A DNA stretch of 64,000 nt from Riptortus pedestris. Taxonomy: Eukaryota; Arthropoda; Insecta; Hemiptera; Alydidae. Made by a program: the position numbers and the translations under genes. How positions within the stretch are numbered: the first letter of the stretch is position 1; each line of letters begins with the position of its first letter. Shown here piece after piece: positions 42,650-54,679 of the stretch. The notes under the pieces are model-generated. The model worked only from the letters and a program-made list of their open reading frames with translations. It did not search any database and was not told the DNA's origin. The stretch lies in NCBI GenBank assembly GCA_019009955.1, contig CM032232.1, positions 53,197,001 to 53,261,000 of the forward strand, given 5' to 3'.

Positions 42650-43885
42650 AACGAATACAGAAAAACACATGGTTTTCGCTGTTTATTTCATTAATCCTCA
42701 CCTCCACCGTGTATATGACACGTTTTACCAATTTTCCGAAAAGTGTCTTCATACCTCCATCGATTCTACCACGGATATAAAAAAGATCTCGTCTCGCCAT
42801 TTATTCTCTATTTCCATTAAAAATCCGATGAGTAAAAATGGGGGTTTACTTAAAAATCTGATGCTTATATAACAACATTTATAGGAATTTAAATTTTAAG
42901 AAAGACTGCTTGTACAAAATTTATTGATAAGTCACGTATATTAAATGAGATAAGACGTAAAATCTTAATAAATTACTCCACACAACGTATTTGCATTTAT
43001 TTCACATAATAAAGGGCAGTTGAAGACAATATTTGGCATTTAAGTTAGAACTAAGTCCTTTCATCATATATTGATTTGTTGTGAGCGTGCGATTACTAAA
43101 TGTGGGAATTTTATGTAAAACGAAAGATTAAGTTCGTTAATCGCTGAAATCCGACCGAGAGGGTGTTTAGAGGGGGGAACTTCGAAAATTATTAATATGT
43201 CCGTTATTATGTGTCGGATCAAAACTTTTTATAGAAGCAATCTTATTGCAAATTAAAATACATATAAATGTTGTTATATACACATTTTCTCTACCATAAA
43301 TATTAATCAAGATATATGGATTTCTTAGTTTTCTTTCTTAAGGAAACCCTCACTCTTAATCATGTCATATTAACAATAAGCTCTTATACCACTACCCCCC
43401 TTTGTTCTAAGCTTAAATACATACCAAATATTGTTTTGATAATGTGAGATACATGCAAATTGGTTGTGCGCTGACGTCATAAATTAAGATTTTATTTAGA
43501 AACTCTGGTCTCGAAAATGTTTGTTTGACCTATCCCATACTCGATATTTAGCCGTTTCAGTCAGCACTAAAGATCATATTTTTTATTGAAAGAAATCGGT
43601 CCATTAATGGGAAGGGGTTTAGGGGGTTGGGGAGTTCAAAAATTGAAAATATCTCCGTAAATATGAGTCGGATCCTAAAAGGTTATAGAACCTATGTTGT
43701 TAAATTGTTGATGATCTACATATGTTCTTCTATGCATTTTTTCGTAACTCAAATATTTTGCGAATAATTCGTATTTTCTTTTCTTCAGTCAGCATAGGCA
43801 CTGAGAAAAGATCACTAGTGTGTTTTACCAGCTCGAGGGAAATGTGCTTAGTTTACGCAGCCCCTGCGTGACGGACATTTAAGTA
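42650..43885. repeat. Family A, several diverged and nested pieces
   Basis: Fragments such as AAAATGGGGGTTTACTTAAA, GTTCGTTAATCGCTGAAATC, ATTATGTGTCGGATCAAAA, GACGTCATAAATTAAGATTT and a clean plus terminus TGCTTAGTTTACGCAGCCCC TGCGTGACGGAC at 43845-43880. Boundaries of single copies cannot be drawn by eye. Confidence 0.6.
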
Positions 43886-43989
43886 ATTGAATCCCTGAAC
43901 ACCTCATGCCCAGCTTACATTTTAATTCTGGTTTACACAGGCTCTTACTATGGGAGTAATGGAGAATAGATAGCGAAATGAGATCACCA

Positions 43990-44040
43990 GCATGGGAAAT
44001 CTGCTTAGTTTACGCAGCACCTGCTTGAAGGATTTTCTTT
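43990..44040 (+). repeat. Family A 3' hairpin terminus
   Basis: CATGGGAAATCTGCTTAGTT TACGCAGCACCTGCTTGAAG GA then T-rich sequence. Only 110 bp after the previous terminus, so two ends are in tandem. Confidence 0.65.
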
Positions 44041-44399
44041 TCGTTTGAACTTGTATTTATTTTTTGTATTATAATAATAACTACTTATTGATTGATTTTG
44101 ATTACATAATTTTTCTATAAATATTCTAAAACGTACTGAGAACTCAATTGACCTAATGCTAATGACTGGTCAAAGGGATTGGCTTTTCCTGGCTATTATT
44201 CACACAACCTTCCACATATTGATCGCAATAAATAAAGCTCCGGAATATATTTCTGAAAAGAACCTGTAAGATATTTTTTTTTTCTTAGGATAATAAAAAA
44301 ACATAATAAATAATCTCCTCCACAAAGTTAATTGCACGCTTGAATAGTAGTGACGCTAGTATTACTTTATTTTGATATTATAAATGCTGTATTGTTAAG

Positions 44400-45285
44400 A
44401 GGTCGACACGCAATTTTGCAAAAATTAAGAAGTTTTCCCACCTGCTGCTATACATTGCTGATGATGTCATTTCACACCTTATTTAGCATTTTATGTAAAA
44501 ATTTTATATGTAAAACTGAAGATAAAGTTGAAACCGGAGGGGGAGGGAGGTTAGAGGGGAGGAATTTTGAAAATTCAAAATATCTTCGCTATTATACGTT
44601 GGATCAAAAAATAGTATAGAACCAATCTTATTACAAATTTAATTAGGTATAAATGTTACCTATTAATTTTATTGGCTATAAATGTTGTCATATACATATT
44701 TTCTCTATCATGAATATTACAGAGATATTTGCATTTTTCTAGTTTTCAGCCTTCAGTAAACCCCCACTCCTACGCATATCATATTAACAATAAGCTGTTA
44801 TATGGTGAACCAAATTATTGCAAGTGTAACTGAATATTGTTTACATTGAACTTATACTCTGTGAGGCACATGCAAATATGCTGTGAGATGTCGTTATCAT
44901 CTAAACTTTTACGTTCTTAACTCGTAAATGGTTATTAGATCTATATAATACTCAATGTTTAACCGTTTTAGTCTGGAAACCTGGAAGTTTAGAAGGCGGG
45001 GGGGGGGGGGTGATTCGAAAATTCAAAATATCCCCGCTATAATCAATCGCTTCGGTAAATTATAGGACCAATCTTGTTAAACAATTGTTGTTCTATGCAT
45101 TAACTTAAATATCAAGCGAGTTAGTCGTACTTTCTTGTTTTCAGCCTTCAATAACCCCCTCCCTCACCCCCACCCACGTGTACTCATAGGATACTTAATT
45201 AGTAATACATATGGGGCGATGAGAAAAGAAATGTGGGAAATATGCTTAGTTGGTGCATCCCTTGCGTGATGGTCTTATATTGTTT
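44400..45285 (+). repeat. Family A diverged copy
   Basis: GGAGGGGGAGGGAGGTTAGAGG, TTATACGTTGGATCAAAAA, AGCCTTCAGTAAACCCCCAC, a G-run (about 44998-45010) and a worn terminus GTGGGAAATATGCTTAGTTG, CCTTGCGTGATGG at 45233-45275. Confidence 0.6.
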
Positions 45286-45730
45286 AGGAAGGTTTCCTTC
45301 GCAAATGCTACTATTCTATCGACTAGATAACAAAACTCCATCACTTTTTCAAGTATTACGTTCCCAATTCTAATATTTATATTGCTTTGTTTCTTCTCTA
45401 TTACCAAACTTTTTTTATGTGCATTTGTCTTAAGTTTAAACTGACCTCCTTCAGAACTTACAGCATTCTATTCATCTCTACGTCGGACTTTGCCAACAGT
45501 GCAATGTTATATGAAAATCTGGTTTAATGAACGGATTTACTGTTAATCTATATACTTCGGTCCTTTCTTTTATTTTCATTGTTGCTTTTTCAACTTACTG
45601 AAAAGATAAGGAGACAGAGGACACCTTTCTTAATTCTAGCTTCCCTTTCATGCTCAATAATAATGATTTGTGTACACTGGTTCTTATAAATATTCTAACC
45701 TTCTGTCTTTCAAATCTATTATGTTTAACT
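45285..45730 (-). pseudogene. LINE reverse transcriptase relic (RTE/Jockey-like)
   Basis: On the minus strand, from right to left, frames spell DLKDRRLEYL, YKNQCTQIIIIEHEREARIK, KGVLCLLIFSVS, ALLAKSDVEMNRML, and NIRIGNVILEKVMEFCYL. These follow in order the fingers-to-palm blocks of LINE reverse transcriptases ('DWKDRR..NLY.NQ', 'KGVRQGC.LSP.LF', 'ALLA.S..E...ML', 'NI.IGN..LE.V..F.YLG'). The catalytic FADD-type block is not visible. Stops and frameshifts make it a dead copy. Confidence 0.7.
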
Positions 45731-45828
45731 GATAATATACTGTGTTATGTCCTCATATTTAGGAAAAGTAACCAAAGAAATTTGATAGTATTATGAAATT
45801 TAGGTGCCTGAACCAATAATGAGTGTCT

Positions 45829-46104
45829 CTAGAATTCTTGGAGTTGATTTTTTTCATTTACTAAATTTAATTCCACTACTAAGTACGGATGGTTGTCCTT
45901 GAGCATAGTAATGTGCAGCCGTCCGTGACTCAATGTCGCACTGAATATATTACATTCACCGGGAAGGATTTTGTAATTAAAACTGCCTGCTTGTAATGAA
46001 TAGAGGTTTTCTAGTTTTGAAAAGATGTGATCTAAAGATACGATGAGTTTATGGCGGCTGGTTGGGAATATATTGATGTCTAAAGATACATTATATTTAT
46101 TCAA
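45829..46104 (-). pseudogene. Coding relic upstream of the LINE RT, possibly endonuclease end
   Basis: A clean frame of about 92 codons: NKYNVSLDINIFPTSRHK, then IVSLDHIFSKLENLYSLQAG, SFNYKILPGECNIF, ending NEKNQLQEF and a stop. The 'PT.R....LDHIFSK' spacing is reminiscent of the C-terminal end of LINE APE-type endonucleases, and the segment lies 5' of the RT relic on the same strand. The frame has no ATG at its start. The match is weak and the function uncertain. Confidence 0.35.
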
Positions 46105-46369
46105 AAATTGTTGAACACTTTTTCTTTAAAGAGTTCTTTATGAATGTGTATCATTAATTGTAGCTTAATCTACAACAATTTTCGGGAATTATAAATTCAC
46201 ATAAGTGCAGTTTAATTTGCGTTATGCGTTCCACAAAGTTCCGTGGTTTTTAGAATTTTTCAAAAGATTTTGAATTTAAAATAAATAATTCTAAAAAAAA
46301 ATTACATTTTTATTCAATTTACTTTACTGAATTTAATCTCCTGAAAGCATCTGCCTGTATTAAGATCTA

Positions 46370-47030
46370 CTTGCCTCAACACACATAAAAGTCGTAATCT
46401 CATCTCACTGTCTATTCTCTATTTCTTCCGTAGTAAGAAGACTACAAGAAATTAAAATGTTTGCCGGAAATGCTTAGTTAGTGACAGAAGTACTTACAGT
46501 GAAAATAGGATGAGTAGAAATGGATTTTCAATGATTTACCCGTCTAAACGCCCCCCCCCTTCTCAAGAGCGATTTCAGCCATGCCTTATACACTCTGTAT
46601 TTTTCTATTAAATTGTTAAATGTCGATCGTGGGTAGATTTATATTTGCAGTAAAAGTTCAATGAAAAGAATGTTTGGTATTTAAACTTCGAATAAAGTGA
46701 TCCATCATATAACATCTTATTGTTCATATGACATCAGTAGAAGGTGGTTGTTTACTGAGTTCTGAAGACTATAAAATGCTAATTTCTTGGTTAATATTCA
46801 AGATATTATGTTATATTGCTTATAACAGCAATTATAAGAAAATTCGATTTGAAATGAGATTGGTTTTATATAATTTTTCCATATTACATATCATAACGGA
46901 GATATTTCGAACTTTTGACTACCCCCCCCCCTCACTGATTTCAGCCGTTAACGCATTTCATCTTTATTTTTACATAAAAAGTTTAAATATCAAGTTTGGT
47001 AACGAACAAGCAATTTTTTTTTTGTAAGAG
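46370..47030 (-). repeat. Family A diverged copy
   Basis: GGATGAGTAGAAATGGATTT, CATATGACATCAGTAGAAGG, GGAGATATTTCGAACTTTTG, a poly-C run at 46922, CAGCCGTTAACGCATTTCATC, AATATCAAGTTTGGTAACG. Frames over this stretch are repeat-derived. Confidence 0.6.
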
Positions 47031-47610
47031 GCTACATGATAAAGCTTTTCTGTGGTTGAGTCTTAAGTCGTATCAGTGGAGCTATCTATGTTTACAACTG
47101 TATTGTTTTGTGACTTTTACTCGGGATTATGAGGTAATTACGGTGTCATTGGATACCATAGTTGTTATCTCTGCTTGATAATCAGAGATGATGATGATGA
47201 ATGTAGGAATCACGTGCCAACACTATACACCGCACTTGGCTGGAACTTGTCTGATGCTTTTCCAATTTTTCTTTACTGATCTCTTCACTTTTATGTTAAT
47301 ACTCATACATAATTTACTAAAGTTGGACTTACTTACTTACTTTTGGAGCAACATCTCCTGCTAGATGAAACATTTTTTGGTACTCGTATGCTTGGGAGGT
47401 CCCGAACTAGAACATTGTTAAGACCTATAATAAATTTATAAAAAATGACATGTGCCAAGTGGAGATTAGATGAGCCATTATCTCCTTAATATAAATCATG
47501 GGGTCACCAATGAGATATATTGTAATTTGAATTAATCAAGTGTGGCTGTCACGACATTAATGATAGCACGTTTAATGTTCCTCATGGAGTCATTTATAAG
47601 TAATGTGTAT

Positions 47611-47661
47611 TATATATATATATATATATATAAATTTTTTTTATATGTGTGTGTGTGTGTG
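47611..47661. repeat. (AT)n and (GT)n microsatellites
   Basis: AT run to about 47631, then A/T-rich spacer and GTGTGTGTGTGTGTGT near 47645-47661. Confidence 0.85.
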
Positions 47662-47784
47662 TTTACTAATTACAAAGTACACCTGGCAATCTCGTGAACA
47701 GGTAAACCTAATTTTCACGGAACCGAACAAGGGGGTCAATTCCATTCACACCAGTAAAGACGTGAATGGATAAAATTCGATTCT

Positions 47785-48076
47785 AGGCGCGAGTATATAT
47801 TTCTGTTAACGCTCTAGCGGTCTCAATTTTTATTTGATCGTTACCAAGTTCGATATAAGTGGTTCATGCAAAACTAAACATTAAGTTCATTAACAGCTGA
47901 AAACAAAGATAGGGATGGGAGTGGGCCGATTTCAGGTGTTAACGATCATGATTTTTAGTTTTACATGGGACCCTTATATAGCGAGGTTGGTAATGATCAA
48001 ACATAAATGGCGAGAGGGGTAACATATCTGTGCACGAGTGTATGTATTTGCGTGCGTGTATCTGTGTGAGTGTTTG

Positions 48077-48119
<43 letters not shown>

Positions 48120-48850
48120 CGAAACTCGCGTCAATAGCTGATTCCCTTAAGGGAAATGTGTTAAAATGATACTCTTAATACCTTTATATCTAATTGATCA
48201 CACTCAATTTTTAAGCTCATTCCACACTCATTTCAAATTAGTTAATGCCTGGAAACATACTAGGAAAAAGGAGTTCCAAAAAGAACTTGTCCGTCTGCAG
48301 GGGGTGTCGAAAATTCCACTATAGGCTTTACTTTGTTCGAAAAACGTTATATTATCAACTTGTTTTCTATTTATTTTTATTTAATGGAGATATTTGCATT
48401 TTTGTTTTTCATTTTCATCATCCATTGTTACTCGCCTTATTTTAAGGATTAGCCAGTATATAATTATGTGAATTTTACTATGTAGTGTACATATATTTCT
48501 TTGAAAAAAAGTATATTTTCTAGAGTCTTCAGTTTTTACATGATCGATACCATTGTATTTAACCAACTCATATAAAACTAAAGATAACTGTTAATAATGC
48601 TTATAATTGGACCAGCCGGAAGGGGGGAGAGGAGGAGAGCAGGATAATAAAATTCGAATATTTCCTTTATCTTGAGTGGATCGCAATGTTATATAATCAA
48701 TCTTCTTTGACATTTATTGTTCTTCAACTGTATATATTTTTCATTAACTGGAGTATTAAGCCAGTCAATTGTATTATTTTTTTTCGGCCTTCAATTGCCC
48801 CTTACTCACATGATTTTCACTTAAAGTATAACTTATAGTACCACTGAGCA
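47785..48850. repeat. Family A diverged fragments around a (CA)n tract
   Basis: TTCTGTTAACGCTCTAGCGG, GATCGTTACCAAGTTCGAT, a (CA)n tract at 48080-48118, CTGATTCCCTTAAGGGAAAT at 48139 (5' palindrome), then a second core with GGACCAGCCGGAAGGGGGG and a worn 3' side. Confidence 0.6.
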
Positions 48851-49229
48851 TTTCGTGTCCAACAAAAATTTAAAGTGGTTTTTACATAGGCTTCTTAGCG
48901 TGGGAAAAATAAAAATAGATAGAAATAGACATATGTGACAGATTCTTTTAAACATTCTATTGAATTTTTATCTGTTATGCATAAGTATAATTAAAAATAG
49001 TCTTAGAGTTTAGGGCATGAATCAAGAGTGATGATTGGAATGTATTGGGAGACGGTGTTGCTGACTATAATCTTTAATTCTTTGTAGAACAATTTATTTT
49101 CACTCTACAGTTAAATACTTTTTTTCAATGTTTTCTATACTACAGTGCCCTTTTCGTGTACAGTTTTAATGAGTCCATGTGGATGTCTACCTTTAGCTGT
49201 GTTTGTCCAATCTCTGTATCATAAATCAG

Positions 49230-49373
49230 TAGATCGTTATATCAAAAGTCCTTTCCTGCGATGTGTTGAGTGTACTGTCTAGGTCATCATTTAAAGAAGC
49301 TTCTTTAGCTAGTAAGTCAGCTTGTTCGTTGCCTATATGCCCTGTGTGGACTTTAATATAAGTTAGTCCAACT
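49230..49373 (-). pseudogene. LINE RNase H domain relic
   Basis: Minus-strand frame VGLTYIKVHTGHIGNEQADL followed by LAKEASLNDDLDS. The 'VKxHxGHxGNExAD.LAKEA' block is the C-terminal signature of the RNase H domain in I/Jockey/R1-type LINEs (the conserved His and Asp are present). The frame stops at 49229-49231. An adjacent frame continues YDTEIGQTQLKVDIHMDSLK. Decayed. Confidence 0.7.
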
Positions 49374-49999
49374 TTTATGTGGTTTTGTTTACATTGAAAG
49401 ATATTATTTTCATTTGTTAAATAGTTATTTATTTTTGAATGCTTGGATTTTGAGTCTATACTTTACGTCCAATATTAATCCTCAATGCTGGTGACAATAA
49501 CGGAGATAGATTATAACGCGCCTGCACAACCTGTGAATGCGTGGAAAGGTGTTTTAATATACATATCCCAAGGCGATCAACTTTTTACTAAGTGAAAGAG
49601 TAGATTGTTTCTTGAACAATAGAGGTTAAAGTATTTATAGTGTCCACTTTTAATTTATTATTCGTACTTTATATATGTTCTGATCAAGCGCCAGATTTAA
49701 GAGCACCCGACTTTGTTGATCTGTAGTTAACAGTTAATTAGTTTTTTTTTTGTTTGAGAGAGAGAGAGAGAAAGAGATGGAAAAATGACTTAAGAAATAT
49801 GTACAGGAAAATTGGATGCTACTCGTAAGAAAACTGGTAATCTATCAATGCGATAACGCTCAGAGTATCAGTAGTATTTTTAATCATTTGTTCAAAGATA
49901 TGTTGCGTGAAGTAGCTTTTTCCTTTATGACTGTAGTAGTGTCCTTCAGTGCACTGTTCTCAAGAAGGTTTTTGAAATTTTACAAAAGTCATTTCTAAT

Positions 50000-50500
50000 A
50001 TTTTATTCAATCTAATATTTACACAAGCAAATAACTTTACGCAGTAGATTTTCGAAAATCATGCTATAATGATTGAACGTATTTTTTAAGCTTTACGTGC
50101 AAGCTTACACCTGCTGACTTTGATCAGAGGAATATATATCTCGATTTCCACGAGAATGAACTACAGAAGGAAGAGAATACATGATAAAGACACGCTTTGC
50201 TTCCCGCTGCCTTTTTTATGCCTATGAAGAGAAAAGCGTTTAATGTCAGAATTATTAGCATGAATACACAGACTCTAGACGTGGGCAGTATTTCAAATAA
50301 AATATTTGAAAATGCAAAATTATGTATCGTTCATGTTTTGTATTTAAAGCGTTAAATATAAAATATATTCTTTCTAAATATATTTCCCTTTTAAAAAATA
50401 CAAGACAGATAATGTATTTGTATTTCACTTTTTTAATATATAAAATACAAAAAATGTATTCTAAATAATTTTATTTTTTGTTGGTGAAGAAATTGTCTAC
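50000..50500. other. AT-rich stretch without recognised features
   Basis: No repeat match, coding relic or RNA gene seen here. Confidence 0.4.
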
Positions 50501-50593
50501 CAAATAGAAAATAATAAAATCAAACCATGCGATATTTTACTCATGACTCGATTCGTGAAAATTTTATTAAATTTCTACTGTATGTGCGTGCGT

Positions 50594-50596
<3 letters not shown>

Positions 50597-50690
<94 letters not shown>
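50597..50690. repeat. (GT)n microsatellite, about 45 units
   Basis: Long nearly pure GT run, imperfect at both ends (GTGCGTGCG). The open frames in all directions over it are artefacts of the dinucleotide repeat. Confidence 0.95.
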
Positions 50691-50814
50691 CGTGCGTGAG
50701 TGCATGTATGTATTCGAACGATTTATTAAGGCACCCATCGCAGAAATCTTGGTTTACCACAACTAATATCAAACTTTGAGATCTGAAACATATACTTGGT
50801 GAATGGTCTTCCTC

Positions 50815-50965
50815 AAAAAGGCTAATTAGAAGAGAAGAAGTAGTTTTAACGAGGTTAAGAATTGGCCATTCACGACGGACTCACACTTACTAACTGGAGA
50901 AGACGAACCCTACTGCCAACACTGTGACTGTAAACTGACTTAATATAAAGTATATTGCTTACTGA
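50815..50965 (+). pseudogene. LINE C-terminal zinc-region relic
   Basis: Frame RLIRREEVVLTRLRIGHSRR then THTY, and after a one-base shift LLTGEDEPYCQHCDCKLT. This is the 'LRIGHT.LTH.YLL..E..P.C..C' block found after RNase H in I/Jockey/R1-type LINEs. Opposite strand to the RNase H relic 1.4 kb away. Confidence 0.7.
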
Positions 50966-51851
50966 CTGTTATCTAAGGACTCACATAGACCCTACCATAC
51001 ACTTTGACTGAATTACTACATGTCCATAGCCCGTATATAAACCGCGTATTACACTTCTTGAAACATAACAATATTTTCAAAAAATTATAATGTAGGACAA
51101 TACTGAAACTATTTGGGGAAATGAGCATACTTACGTAAATATAATTAAGTGATTACATATGTTAATGACTCATTCGTCGCTAAATCGTCCCAGTCGCGAA
51201 ATGCGATCATTGTATGAATAAATAATAATTAAGGCACCCATAAACCTTAGGAGAGAGAGAGAAATGAGATAGAGGGGTGTCGGAATGCGTGCATGTTGTA
51301 TCATCTGATGAGGCCAGTGACCCGCCGATCATGAAATAACACGGAGCAGATAAATGAGTAATTACTCCAGGTGTGCAATACAACCCTTCACCACAAAGGC
51401 CATTGTTACCAACCAGGATCTTCTTCTACAGGCAGCAGTTGCGACAGACATGTTTGAAATCTAATGGGGGTGAGACTCATTTTCTTTCGTGTTGGATTAA
51501 GCGGAAATAGTAAAGAATACCACGAATGCAATCCTCATAATTTCACCTAAAGGATATTCGGTACTGAATCCCTTCACAACCCCCAAGGTAAATTAACAAC
51601 AACGAAGAACATTTATTCAATGGGTTTCAAATTATAGAATATATTTTAAAAGTGTTAAATGTCCACTTGAAACATAAAATTTAAAACTTCATTTAATTCC
51701 AAGTGATAGGAACTAAACTAAAATGACGAACTATTCTATTGTCACATCATGGACCGACAAAGCAGGGATGTTAAACAGCTTTATGAGGCCCGCCAAACAT
51801 TTCTAAAATTGAATTTATTTTATCGACTTTCCCCACTGAATATATTGTTGT

Positions 51852-51854
<3 letters not shown>
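50966..51854. other. Unclassified stretch, moderate GC
   Basis: Probably includes the 3' part of the preceding LINE. GAGA-rich at 51250. No gene or element could be named. Confidence 0.4.
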
Positions 51855-51888
<34 letters not shown>

Positions 51889-53017
51889 GTATCATCTGTC
51901 TGTACATTGATTTTTTTCGCGAAATTTCACGATAACTTTTCGTTTCTGCAAACTGCAATTTGTTTCTTTGGTGTCTGTTTGTTTGTTTATTTGTTTGTTT
52001 ATTTGTTTGTTTATTTGTTTGTTTGTTTGTTTGTTACCTTTTCACGCATAAACGGCTGAACCGAATTTTATGAAACTTGGTATGTATATTAGTACTAACC
52101 CAACTTAGACTTTAGGCTATATTAAAATTCTCTGTGATGAACAGGAGTGGGGGTTATAAGGAAGGCCTGAAATTAAAAATAGCGATATTTCGTTTCCTAT
52201 TGGTTTTTCGTCAAATATGAACATAACAAAAGTTGTTTATTTTGTTATTTAGAGTAACTTTTGTTATATACACTTTTTTCATATACCGATTTATAAACGA
52301 GATATACGCTAAAACCTATAGCGGAATTGAACAATTTTATTTGGGACGAAAGACCCAACCGAAATAAATAAAACTAGGTATATGTATTAGCACTAACGCG
52401 TTCATTATAACAAGCCATACCAACATTACTAGGGACGGGCAGGAGTGGGGGTTGTAAGGGAGGCTTGAATTTAAAAATTGCGGTATTTCGTTTTCTATTC
52501 GTTTTTCGGCAAATATGAACATAACAAAAGTTGTTTATTTTGTTATTTAGAGTAACTTTTGTCATATTCATTTTTGTCTTTTAACAAAGTATAAACGAGA
52601 TATACACTAGAAACTAAAGCGGGAGTCATCTATTTCATTTGTCGCTAACCATTAAACCGAACTTAAAAAAACTGTGCACGTTAATTAGCATTAATTCTTC
52701 CATGATTATAAGCTATATTAAAATTTTTAGGTTAGAACTGGAGTGGGGGTTATAAGGGAGGCCTGAAATTTTGTCCTTAATAACTGAAATCTATGCATAA
52801 TGCACAGGAGACGGGAAATATGACAATTTGGAGGACAGCGAAGACTTACATAAAAAATTAATTTTATTATTAACAAATGCCAACAACGGGCCCTTTAACC
52901 CTAAACACTAGGACGGGTAAATGTCAAAATATTGTGCAAAGTAAGGCCTTGCCAAAAAAATACCATCACCATTCAGCCTCAAATCAATTCCCGGGCGAAG
53001 CCGGGTATCTGAGCTAG
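51855..53017 (+). mobile_element. Non-autonomous Helitron, copy 3, within (AT)n
   Basis: Preceded by (AT)n 51855-51882. The element starts AAAATTGTATCATCTGTCTG and ends with hairpin CCCGGGCGAAGCCGGG, then TATCTGAGCTAG at 53017, followed by T and (AT)n. Three internal units (near 52144, 52441 and 52739, about 297 bp apart) and a long run of GTTT/ATTT tetranucleotides at 51975-52033. Complete ends but no coding capacity. Confidence 0.8.

Positions 53018-53045
<28 letters not shown>
53018..53045. repeat. (AT)n microsatellite after Helitron copy 3
   Basis: Starts directly after the CTAG end. Confidence 0.85.
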
Positions 53046-53049
<4 letters not shown>

Positions 53050-53224
53050 TGTTTTTATTTGAGGCCCGCCAAAAAATTTTAAAATTTAACTTGGCCCGTT
53101 GATTAAAAAGGTTGCTCACCCCTGCTTTAAAGCAAGCCTTGGAAACAAATATTTTAAATGCCAAGTATTTTGGTTTTTAATTTACAGTGTATTTCCATTA
53201 ACACTTATTTCAAAAACGAAAACA

Positions 53225-54033
53225 TATATATATTTGTCTGTTACCGCTTAGCGGTCGCAATTTTTGTTTGATCGTTATCAAACTCGATATTTACTTGTTT
53301 TATGTAAAAAGAAAGATCAAGTTCGTTAATGGTTGAAATCGGACCAGTGGGAGGGGGGGTTTAGAGGGGAGGATTTTCGAAAATTCGTAATATCTCCGTT
53401 ACTATACGTCGGATCGAAAACTTGTATATAACCAATCTTAATGCAAATTACATTTACTATAAATATTGTTATATACGTTTATTCTCTATCTTGAATATTA
53501 ACCGAGATATTTGAATTTTTCAGTTTTCAGCAAACCGCCACTTCTACTCATGTTACGTAAACAATACTCTGCTACATAATAAATCACATTATTGGTAGTT
53601 TAAATACCAAAAATTGTATTTAAGAGACCTTTATTATACGAGATACACGCAAATATGTCCTGGTGACTCCCCCCCCCCTCTTAAAGTTTTGGACTACTAA
53701 CATTTAATTGATTGAGATAACAATTATTCTGACTCATTATTAATTACAGTACTAGATATAGTAAATATTTCTCAATAAAATTAATGTGTTATATTCTGAT
53801 ATATTTCAGTAATTGTTTTTCTTTCCGGTGTGAGGCGGGCCGACCAGTTTGTTTACATTTTTAGCCTAACGCTTCCTGTCGGTAGGTTATTGAAATAGGA
53901 TGAAACATTTCTTATTTCCGTTTGTATTTATTCACGGTGTTGTTGTGTTACCAGTATGTATATTTAGCTATTACTGAACTTCACGACGGAAATCTGCTTA
54001 GTTTACACAGCCCATGCGTGACGGACTTTTTTA
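53225..54033 (+). repeat. Family A, long subfamily copy
   Basis: TCTGTTACCGCTTAGCGGTC, GGACCAGTGGGAGGGGGGG, TATACGTCGGATCGAAAA, then the long-subfamily 3' half (CAGCAAACCGCCACTTCTAC, poly-C 53669, GGACTACTAACATTTAATTG, TTCACGGTGTTGTTG) and terminus GGAAATCTGCTTAGTTTACA / CAGCCCATGCGTGACGGAC with T-run. Confidence 0.78.
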
Positions 54034-54679
54034 AATTTACTACCACACTCAGAAGTCGAGATACAGATTACACAGACGTCAAAATACATATTCGGTGATG
54101 AGATAGTCTTACATAGACCTAACCAATAACATTGTGAATATTCGTCCAATAACCATACTCTGTGCCTAAGCGATTAATGTGATAATATATAATTTCTTGA
54201 AAATAAATGGATTATTCAGTGCTTACGGGAATATAATATTTATATTTCGGCTATTTTAAATATAAATTCGACCAATTGCCACTTTTTACTTCACGGGCAT
54301 AATAGCCCAATGACTATATAGTTACAGTACATGTTAAAAGACATTTAGTGTAATGTGATTAAAATGACAGTGTAAGTTGTCATACAGGTTAACCCAATTT
54401 ATATATTTTCACTTGAAACTATTTCAATTTCAACCCGTCAACTATGGGTAACACGACTAGTTGCAATAAAGTTATTAACTAGTTATATGAAAAATAAGAA
54501 GTATGGTTATATTGAAGAATATGTGCCACAGGAAGGCACCCATAAAGGAGGCAGTGTGAATCACTCCCTTGCTATTCTATGACTAATTCCATAGGTCCGA
54601 TTGTTTGTGTCGTTTACCTCTTTTCTCTACCTCATATCTAGTCTCCTAAACTACCTCTCCTAGTCAGCTCCTATGCATT

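Noticed and set aside
50527..50779. Four overlapping frames of Val-Cys or Thr-His repeats
   Set aside because: They are translations of a pure (GT)n microsatellite.
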